A program made the translations under genes and the position numbers. From contig JAFXOO010000360.1 in the NCBI GenBank assembly GCA_017528675.1, positions 1 to 9,023 of the forward strand: DNA of 9,023 nt. Reading direction: 5' to 3'. The notes below the pieces were generated by a model. That model had not been told where the DNA came from, did not search any database, and saw only the letters and a program-made list of their open reading frames with translations. Shown in pieces: positions 6,401 to 9,023 of the stretch (the stretch's first letter is position 1; every line of letters starts with the position of its first letter). Source of the stretch: Oscillospiraceae bacterium (GTDB taxonomy: Bacteria; Bacillota; Clostridia; Oscillospirales; Ruminococcaceae).

Positions 6401-9010
6401 ATTATTCCGGATCCGGCGTATGATTACCAGATCAAGCTGAAGCTTTACCGCAAGGCACTGGAGGATGTACAGCCCGAAAACACAGAGGCAGCCACCATCC
6501 GTGAACGATACGGATTGACGGATGCAGACGTTGTGGTTGGTCTGACAGATCCCAACGGACTGGAACAGGACGGCACGATCACACTCAGCAAGGACAATCA
6601 CTGGACCATTTCGCTGAAGAATCTTCCTGCGGAGTATCAGTATTACATCGAGGAGATTGATGGCGAAGGCTATGAACTGAGCGAAGAATCCGGTTTTGCA
6701 GCGGCTTATGGTAATGAAGGCCAGCAGCCGGGCAGCGACAGAATCATGACGGTGGATAACCTTGTGGAGGGCGCCAGAATCAGCATTACCGGCAAAAAGC
6801 AATGGGTATTCCCATCCGGTATGGAACAGCAGTATCCGACCTCTATCACGCTGACACTGGAGCAGTATGCAGGTGCCGTTTCCGGAACACCGGAGGAAAC
6901 CTATGTGAAGTATGTAACCCTGGCGGATGCGGACGAGGACGGAAACTGGATTGCAACCTGGGAAAACCTCCCGGCAAGCAAGAATTACCGCATTGTTGAA
7001 AAACCGCTCACAGGCTGGACAACCGGGTATGAGAACAATCTGATTACCGGCAGTGACGGTACCGTCAACATCATCAATACGCTCGATACCGGCGAGCTTC
7101 AGGTCGAAAAGAAGTGGCTGTCCAATGAAACGGGCGGAACACAGCATGTAGACGTAGAGCTCTGGCGGCAGGCGTATGACGCAAACGGCAATCCGGTGAC
7201 TGCTGCGGCAGAACCGGGCAACACAGCAACGCAGAACAGCACAAGTCCGTTCGCAGCAAAGTCGAGGCTTTTCTCGATTGCCAGAGTCCGCAGGGCACTT
7301 GAAGCATCTGAGGAAACCACAGAGAATCCGGAGGTGGTTGAGGAAACGCCTGTATCCAGGCCTGCCGTGAAGCCGTTTATGAGCGGCGTTGCGGTGAAGG
7401 CAACAGGTCAAAATGAGTACCTGATTGAGGGCGTCAACTTCGATACGGTTAAGGATGTGTCCGGTATCTGTGGAGATACTTTAATTGATTCAATTGAAGT
7501 GGTGTTCAACAAGTCAGTATCCGGAGGTGGCAGCTTAGAGATTAACGGACAGACTGAGACGGGAATTTCGCCCAGCGGTTCAACGTGGAGCTACACATTT
7601 GCCGAGCCTAAAGTGATCAGCAGTGTTAAGGTGCTCAAATGGGGAATCACCTGGGACGCACAATTAAGCTACATAAAGCTGTACTACACCCCCCAAGGGC
7701 CGCAGGTATCTATCACGAATAAGCCCGCAAATACATCCGTCATCGCCGGCGACACAACCAAGCTTGAAGCTACGACCACCGAAGGCGATATCAGTTGGTC
7801 GAGTGAACCATCCGGTGTTGCATCTGTGGATGCGGACGGCAATGTGACATTCCTTCAGGTAAGTGAGGAAACACAGGTCACCATCACGGCGAGTGCAACC
7901 GGCTCCGGTGTCACGAATTCCGATTCGGTAACCTTCACAGTCAACCCCTTCAGAATCACCAACAAACCTGCCAATACCGAAGTAACCGAGGGCGATGAGC
8001 TCCCCGCACTGCAAGCAAATGCAGATGCAGACTGGAGCAGTAGCGACGAGAATATCGCTGTTGTCGATAATGGCAGCATCACATTCACGAGCTACGGCAC
8101 CGTCACCATCACGGCAAAGCACGGCGATGTAACAGACAGCGTCACCTTCCAGGTGAAGGGCAGGGCGTTTGAAGCAGAGCCGGACTACAATCCGATTCAC
8201 GAGGGCATGACAGCCACGATCACCGGCGCCGATAACGTCACATGGAGTCTTAAGAATCCGGATGATGACGGCAAGGTTTCGATTAACGGCAACAAGATCA
8301 CTGCCAATTGTTCCAATGACGATGTCGAACTGGTGGGTACAAGAGGCGGCACGGAAGTCGAACTGACACTGCATATCCGCCCGCTTCAGGTTCCGCTGGA
8401 GGGCGAAGGCGTCACACCGGAAAACTACAAGATGAACGTCAACAGCACGCTGCCGATTCTGAACATTGTGGGTGATGTAACAGTCGCATCGTCGGATGAG
8501 AGCATCGCCTGGTATGACCCGGCTGAAAAGGCCATCATCACCGGCGAAAAGACCGGCGGCCCGGTGACAATCACCGTGCAGGATGCAGGACAGGCACTGA
8601 GCTTCACACTGCAAGTCAAGGCAGATGAGGCCAAGGCCAACATTCCGCAGTCTGCCGAGAAGGTTCAGGTTATCCGGATTGATGCCGGAGCAAACTGGCT
8701 GAGTGACAGAATCAGTAACCTTCCGAGGACGGACGGCAGAGGCAATACCTACCGTTACTTCCTTAAGGAACAGAGCACCGAAGCCTATATCCCGGTTGCT
8801 TACAGCACCAATACAGTGGGCGCAGAACTGACAGGTTCGACAGCCAGACTGAATCTGACAAATGCAACAAAGCAGACCGAGACAGAAGTTGAACTCCCTG
8901 AAACAGGGTTCGGCGGGACAAAGATCTATTATGCAGCAGGCGGCATCGTATTGCTCCTGTCGCTGGTGGGCTTTGCCGCTGTGAAACGCCGGAGGTGGTT
9001 GGATGAATGA
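2..9010 (+). CDS. Giant LPXTG-anchored Cna_B-repeat surface adhesin/stalk protein, 5' partial
   Basis: Cell-wall-anchored surface protein, probably an adhesin on a long stalk; 3002 residues are visible. The frame is open back to base 2, so the start and signal peptide lie upstream; the GTG at 95 lies inside an adhesin-like domain and is not a credible start. Domains by visible residue: adhesin-like 1-149; Cna_B 1-7 at 150-1010; adhesin-like pair 1011-1543; SpaA-like 1544-1711; Cna_B 8-12 at 1713-2361; split Cna_B 13 at 2365-2399 and 2887-2955, enclosing a linker, a possible carbohydrate-binding domain and four Ig-like domains; LPETG 2965-2969; membrane helix about 2975-2994; KRRR 2995-2998. 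Cna_B and SpaA domains are known to form Lys-Asn isopeptide bonds helped by an acidic residue, and those residues are present in every copy. Only eight Cys were seen by eye, as usual for such proteins. No pilin motif of the YPKN type was seen, so a wall-anchored monomer or pilus tip is likelier than a pilus backbone. The ligand is unknown. Confidence 0.95.
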   Translation, partial: SGQFDEWIECTITINASAEINPRSKETINGYVIHDPAFTSGNYEWVSAEAQNDYQTVQIDQSNIAQLFTDASTSGDPALKITDARPMDKLVLKYRVPVDQCDLVNNAGQPITDRNHPADGIKAVNTVHVGDDEPTDAQVTNIPGVAGKTNVTVQKNWQNGGNTKTEQTSAKLKLYYRIDNGDGTFSEWAPYTAYDSTYATPEKTVYAKNTNTSVVFEDLPVYHVEANGTRKSIYYKVEEEVIVSDGSANLYTGSGVPEDGVKASRSPSMALTNTWEGVNVEGIKLWRDDEGVSNRPAARLQLQQKVNNGWQNIGDPVNVGNSDRGYHMWESLPKYEAGTRNLIEYRVIEVDTDSRYTPEYNGNTVTNVYNKMTVTAEKNWLGVDSDLDKPDSVTFQLYRTTDPSKDISQWDECENPITIQKADYSRSGELLKWTELDKTDESGNAYYYRVVEISTVPADKLEEFAVSYNGYNAANNSQSGRSGKITVNNTWRKTNVTVTKEWLGDRGYEDMRPPITFQLEISRDGGSTWSAAPVSDAAVTLYNKGDGNFAAEGSTETNQYTWHALDAGPNVKYRVIEQPVVIAEDDDSHHKLQRGTKIYDTYYGYDSNTEPIVVASDDPNHPGVKILNKSDMITIRVDKNWVGVYGEDIPDRVTFRLEASTDQEHWTKFSDKVATKNNGQFPTTNWTWMSKTDPDGNPYYYRVREILVERDTGQTQTITDTYVDENGQTVTVTEEIPIYEEVLAEFTPEVQSTENGAGDLSYTVTNTWNLMNVSVQKAWEDGSHSENYTSVTMQLMQKVTEDGTWEAVADRDPVHVTSANGWKLDNAWKNLPRTNAAGETIYYRAVEIAAVTAGGETINIADSPDFYTVPDGAGIKATGTSVVTNVPKHIGIQVSKSWDLIGIATQPTTYTVTLMASLNGGLSWQKASELTQILELNGIAAEKTVNKDETTEWNNLPTKYDDNGTTRDIVYRVIEGSMAGFSPSYTLNGNAVEPDEMNITKNSNLAILNAENAPYTKRPAKPESSLNTIVTIEDNYVGPNTVVLNSGTIIDRTKDGILQNGTLSADDLANVDTAMVNIDGQEVECYLFKWRIDLLQNQQENGHREYVLTDTLTDGSVFYNDVTKHGVVLVGNRYNNKAWFDFDQEYAKQYVGLLRDNQVSDYNDWLKVVYDNNMTTATFTINENIIYITYYTATPKKTVDNMLAETGEFRLTNYIQDSNESKPSSADLIVNGGDETGYIDKINSTANGTQNGYGKMTDGVAHYTLDVNQYGKYLSSGSTFNVTDKFHMLSFQPADGEEQIGPDITLVPHLKNVVVMTYDNEGHMSLLDADKYSYSIEKNPAGEYSAVEDYSDRFDNTFLQTHGGGVEIKTLNYDMPKGLVVELNYHGHPNTEVSYSNEMFNAQHGVGISLGSDHYDSSGNLVVTLTFNQDVAAGTNLGLLNLTNFVQNPMCSVKSAKLVEKVPATEYITKFTLPDGARYRITYDYEILDQDGNKIPNNTTVKAGSKLTLHNEAEVETSNGEKRDESTKTTYNIQKSGAYTYIDEGFEIIKADIGNKSLTDLNAEFMFAKFDEETQTWVYAEEFPFKVDEYGDVSDVEHDAVYGSKTDADGTIPAAGTMVLDGSFHIGLQKNTLYKLIEVKVPDNHSDCYYSPVPYQNGERTVAANADNTYYFVFDTADEKLTELKTAAGLTATEVRSVSLNDSSLTVYNTRMIDIGARKIWEQDPDSAVNDVQVAVQLMRSESKDMKNAELVNNQISYIDEADRTNYDLIKNAYILNKRNGKWEQEAIWKNLPNGVEEDGTAKPYFYFVREAGYKIGENWYWLDPEDGHYYATIGNEKQVFQDAQGNSAEYRPSYADDATSGTGVVQITNSRKLLVKKQWRDINGNPLNTADIPASEITFTLYGITSNGTQIPISLPAGSDKLTAPSWEIEVPRDLLSSEFVRFRIVENTQLDEFIVSDVYALNGSVGVIYLINKDTNPTSVDVQVEKSWGDGNELHTTDDKVEVTLYQYTGSKTVDDTFIRNFIANGSTGAGISVVKGITNPVTLGTADEETGVISWQAEWKGLPFKDGNKKIQYFVTEKQSDTTKDIYQATYDFDGNAKYSAVRTLTVTNREPGSLVIKKQWRDKTLTDNPIIPDPAYDYQIKLKLYRKALEDVQPENTEAATIRERYGLTDADVVVGLTDPNGLEQDGTITLSKDNHWTISLKNLPAEYQYYIEEIDGEGYELSEESGFAAAYGNEGQQPGSDRIMTVDNLVEGARISITGKKQWVFPSGMEQQYPTSITLTLEQYAGAVSGTPEETYVKYVTLADADEDGNWIATWENLPASKNYRIVEKPLTGWTTGYENNLITGSDGTVNIINTLDTGELQVEKKWLSNETGGTQHVDVELWRQAYDANGNPVTAAAEPGNTATQNSTSPFAAKSRLFSIARVRRALEASEETTENPEVVEETPVSRPAVKPFMSGVAVKATGQNEYLIEGVNFDTVKDVSGICGDTLIDSIEVVFNKSVSGGGSLEINGQTETGISPSGSTWSYTFAEPKVISSVKVLKWGITWDAQLSYIKLYYTPQGPQVSITNKPANTSVIAGDTTKLEATTTEGDISWSSEPSGVASVDADGNVTFLQVSEETQVTITASATGSGVTNSDSVTFTVNPFRITNKPANTEVTEGDELPALQANADADWSSSDENIAVVDNGSITFTSYGTVTITAKHGDVTDSVTFQVKGRAFEAEPDYNPIHEGMTATITGADNVTWSLKNPDDDGKVSINGNKITANCSNDDVELVGTRGGTEVELTLHIRPLQVPLEGEGVTPENYKMNVNSTLPILNIVGDVTVASSDESIAWYDPAEKAIITGEKTGGPVTITVQDAGQALSFTLQVKADEAKANIPQSAEKVQVIRIDAGANWLSDRISNLPRTDGRGNTYRYFLKEQSTEAYIPVAYSTNTVGAELTGSTARLNLTNATKQTETEVELPETGFGGTKIYYAAGGIVLLLSLVGFAAVKRRRWLDE
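449..3031 (+). repeat. Cna_B modules 1-7 (tandem)
   Basis: Seven tandem Cna_B domains at 449-829, 833-1111, 1115-1474, 1484-1888, 1898-2305, 2315-2659 and 2669-3031 (127, 93, 120, 135, 136, 115 and 121 residues). Each opens with Lys-x-Trp, with the Lys codon at 464, 851, 1133, 1499, 1916, 2330 and 2687. Each has a Y-x-V-x-E type strand giving the acidic residue (for example YRVIEVD, YYRVVEIS, YRVREIL). Each ends with the partner Asn at 818, 1100, 1466, 1883, 2297, 2654 and 3026; modules 1, 3 and 5 end in the classic NTW. In the family these residues form an internal Lys-Asn isopeptide bond that makes the domain stiff and protease resistant. The modules are strongly diverged in DNA, so this is an old array rather than a recent expansion. 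Modules 4 and 5 carry long extra loops between Glu and Asn. Confidence 0.88.
3032..4630 (+). other. Central adhesin-like region, two beta-rich parts
   Basis: About 530 residues without Cna_B signatures, between Cna_B 7 and the SpaA-like domain. Part A (about 3032-3694) has a strand with KWRID (Trp codon 3269), then VLTDTL (TDTL at 3326-3337) and later IIYITYYTAT. Part B (about 3695-4630) has AHYTLDVN at 3782-3805, FNVTDKF at 3839-3859, and late strands YRITYDYEI, LTLHNEAEVE and TTYNIQKSG. This order (aromatic-x-I/L-x-V-N, then V-T-D-x-L, then I-T-Y, then N-x-A-x-V) is that of MSCRAMM/DUF11-like adhesin sandwiches, so an N2-N3-like pair is plausible. An adhesive role is inferred from fold style. 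Part A is more AT-rich than its surroundings: by hand count 3061-3120 and 3481-3540 are each 23 of 60 GC, against 37 of 60 at 841-900. Confidence 0.5.
4631..5134 (+). other. SpaA/prealbumin-like isopeptide domain
   Basis: A 168-residue module of the SpaA (prealbumin-like) type found in Gram-positive pilins and adhesins. It opens with GFEIIKAD (Lys codon 4649), then LNAEFMFAKFDEETQTW, a stretch with TDADGTIPAAG and a strand leading to LYKLIEVKVPD, where the Glu of YKLIE matches the family's Y-x-L-x-E-x-x-x-P motif. It closes with LTVYNTR (Asn codon 5126). Lys4649, that Glu and Asn5126 are the expected isopeptide triad. It is longer than a minimal SpaA domain because of insertions, including DNHSDCYYSPVPYQNGER and a segment before the last strand. 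It joins the central adhesin-like region to the second Cna_B array. Confidence 0.65.
5138..7084 (+). repeat. Cna_B modules 8-12 (tandem)
   Basis: Five further Cna_B domains at 5138-5617, 5621-5926, 5942-6340, 6350-6763 and 6776-7084 (160, 102, 133, 138 and 103 residues). The Lys of Lys-x-Trp is encoded at 5156, 5633, 5963, 6365 and 6797. The Glu strands read YFYFVREAG, FRIVENT, YFVTEKQ, YYIEEID and YRIVEKP. The closing Asn is at 5609, 5921, 6335, 6758 and 7076. Modules 9, 11 and 12 share KKQW at the start. Modules 8, 10 and 11 are enlarged in the same place, between the V-x-V-x-L strand and the W-x-x-x-LP strand, the loop that in module 13 holds a whole multi-domain insert. All five keep the isopeptide triad, so they probably act as stiff stalk units. 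Confidence 0.87.
7199..7411 (+). other. Charged linker at the start of the nested insert
   Basis: About 71 residues of low-complexity, probably disordered sequence. It begins Ala/Pro/Asn/Thr-rich, then has a basic, partly hydrophobic stretch at 7250-7306 (AKSRLFSIARVRRALEA), an acidic Glu-rich stretch at about 7310-7345, then a Pro-containing segment with PVSRPAVKP. It most likely tethers the inserted domains away from the Cna_B host domain. The basic stretch could form a short amphipathic helix or be protease sensitive; neither can be decided from sequence alone. Confidence 0.55.
7412..7699 (+). other. Possible carbohydrate-binding beta-sandwich in the nested insert
   Basis: About 96 residues with alternating hydrophobic strands and exposed aromatics: IDSIEVVFNKSV, a Gly-rich turn, STWSYTF (Trp 7586, Tyr 7592), VISSVKVLKWGITW (Trp 7640 and 7652) and SYIKLYYT at the end. 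Size, strand pattern and Trp placement resemble jelly-roll carbohydrate-binding modules from cellulolytic Ruminococcus, but no specific CBM family is recognised and another small Ig-like or discoidin-like fold is possible. Codon use differs locally: three TTA Leu codons (7481, 7535, 7664) lie within about 190 bases although TTA is otherwise scarce here, and 7441-7500 is 23 of 60 GC by hand count. This suggests a module of separate origin. Confidence 0.35.
7706..8623 (+). repeat. Four tandem Ig-like (Big_2-type) domains in the nested insert
   Basis: Four modules of about 70-81 residues at 7706-7948, 7952-8161, 8162-8386 and 8387-8623. The first two are recognisable bacterial Ig-like (Big_2) domains: ITNKPANT, then a V-x-x-G-D/E turn, a W-S-S strand, a segment with VASVDADGNVTF or IAVVDNGSITF, a strand VTITA, and a closing SVTFTV or SVTFQV strand. 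The third (NVTWSLKNPDDDGKVSINGN, then VELTLHIR) and fourth (VTVASSDESIAWYDP, then VTITVQDAG and FTLQVKA) are weaker but keep the same strand order. Such domains usually act as spacers, or bind glycans or proteins, in surface proteins. Here they form the outer part of the insert in Cna_B 13 and lead back to it through a short Ala/Lys/Glu linker (8624-8659). Confidence 0.7.
8894..9007 (+). other. LPXTG cell-wall sorting signal
   Basis: Classic sortase signal: LPETG at 8894-8908, a short Phe/Gly-rich spacer, a hydrophobic helix at about 8924-8983 (IYYAAGGIVLLLSLVGFAAV), and the basic stop-transfer tail KRRR at 8984-8995, then WLDE before TGA. Sortases of this family cut between Thr and Gly and join the Thr to the peptidoglycan precursor, or in pili to another subunit. 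LPETG suits a housekeeping class A sortase as well as a class C pilin sortase, so the motif alone does not decide. Confidence 0.95.
8991..8997 (+). promoter_or_regulatory. Shine-Dalgarno sequence for the following gene
   Basis: GGAGGTG matches seven bases of the anti-Shine-Dalgarno end of 16S rRNA and lies inside the codons for the basic tail (CGG AGG TGG). From the end of GGAGG there are 7 bases to the ATG at 9003 and 11 bases to the ATG at 9007. Only the second opens a frame that stays open to the window edge. A ribosome site embedded in the tail of the previous gene fits translational coupling. Confidence 0.6.
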
Positions 9011-9023
9011 GACACTGTAAGGC
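9007..9023 (+). CDS. Start of a following, overlapping gene (3' partial)
   Basis: ATG at 9007-9009 overlaps the stop of the surface-protein gene in an ATGA arrangement and opens a frame reading MRHCK plus an Ala codon (GCN) up to the window edge. GGAGGTG lies upstream at 8991-8997. The product cannot be identified from six residues. Genes after giant LPXTG proteins are often further surface proteins or sortases, but that is only family context. The competing ATG at 9003 gives only MNETL before a stop at 9018-9020, so the 9007 start is preferred despite its longer spacing. Confidence 0.5.

Larger units (their letters stand above)
7094..8866 (+). repeat. Cna_B module 13, split by a 487-residue insert
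   Basis: The last Cna_B module is in two parts. The first, 7094-7198, reads GELQVEKKW (Lys codon 7109, Trp 7115), then VDVELWRQAYDANGNPV. In an intact module this is followed directly by a V-x-L strand, then W-x-x-x-x-x-LP. That continuation appears only at 8660-8866: VQVIRIDAGANWLSD (Trp 8696), SNLPRTDGRGNTYRYFLKE (Glu 8768) and LNLTN (Asn 8861). Together the halves make a module of 104 residues with a full Lys/Glu/Asn triad. The reading frame is continuous, so this is a nested domain insertion, not a frameshift or disruption. After folding, the insert would stand out as a side arm from a loop of the most wall-proximal domain. Confidence 0.8.

Noticed and set aside
449..7084. Recent tandem duplication of the Cna_B modules at DNA level
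   Set aside because: No long identical DNA stretches were seen between modules; similarity is limited to short protein motifs such as Lys-x-Trp and NTW.
5306..7411. A 701-codon open frame on the - strand, and similar long - strand frames at 3458-4531, 7664-8614 and 2069-2668
   Set aside because: They run in codon register with the real gene. Their lengths follow from the scarcity of TTA, CTA and TCA codons on the + strand; each ends exactly where such a codon occurs (TTA at 5306, 3458 and 7664, TCA at 2069). The translations are Cys/Arg/Ile-rich with no recognisable domain.
7199..8659. A mobile element or recent DNA insertion inside Cna_B module 13
   Set aside because: The frame is continuous, and no terminal inverted repeats, target duplication or transposase were seen. 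The content is surface-protein domains, so it is a domain insertion rather than a transposable element.
9011..9023. A terminator after the large gene
   Set aside because: Only 13 bases follow the stop and no hairpin or T-run is visible; an overlapping downstream start makes a terminator here unlikely.

Overview
The window is almost entirely one open reading frame on the + strand. It is already open at base 2 and ends at a TGA at 9008-9010, giving 3002 visible codons of a larger gene whose start and signal peptide lie upstream. It encodes a giant LPXTG-anchored, Cna_B-rich surface protein of the adhesin or stalk type. The Gram-positive sorting signal, the Cna_B/SpaA/Ig-like architecture, near-balanced base composition and avoidance of TTA codons suggest a gut or rumen clostridial Bacillota (Ruminococcus-like). 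That assignment is an inference from style only.

Layout in order: (1) 2-448, the C-terminal part of an adhesin-like beta-sandwich, cut by the window edge; (2) 449-3031, seven Cna_B modules in tandem; (3) 3032-4630, a second and larger adhesin-like region of two beta-rich parts; (4) 4631-5134, a SpaA/prealbumin-like isopeptide domain; (5) 5138-7084, five more Cna_B modules; (6) 7094-8866, a thirteenth Cna_B module that is split: its first strands are at 7094-7198 and its second half at 8660-8866. Between the halves lie 487 residues holding a charged linker, a possible carbohydrate-binding beta-sandwich and four Ig-like (Big_2-type) domains; (7) 8894-9007, LPETG, membrane helix and basic tail.

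The most notable feature is this nested arrangement: a membrane-proximal Cna_B domain interrupted by a complete multi-domain side arm. All thirteen Cna_B modules and the SpaA-like domain keep the Lys, Glu and Asn expected for an internal isopeptide bond, so the protein looks like a long, mechanically stable stalk carrying adhesive modules near its outer end, in its middle and, as a branch, near the wall.

The stop codon overlaps a possible ATG of a following gene (ATGA at 9007-9010) behind a strong Shine-Dalgarno sequence, suggesting a translationally coupled operon; only 17 bases of that gene are visible. No RNA gene, mobile element, CRISPR array, promoter or terminator is visible.
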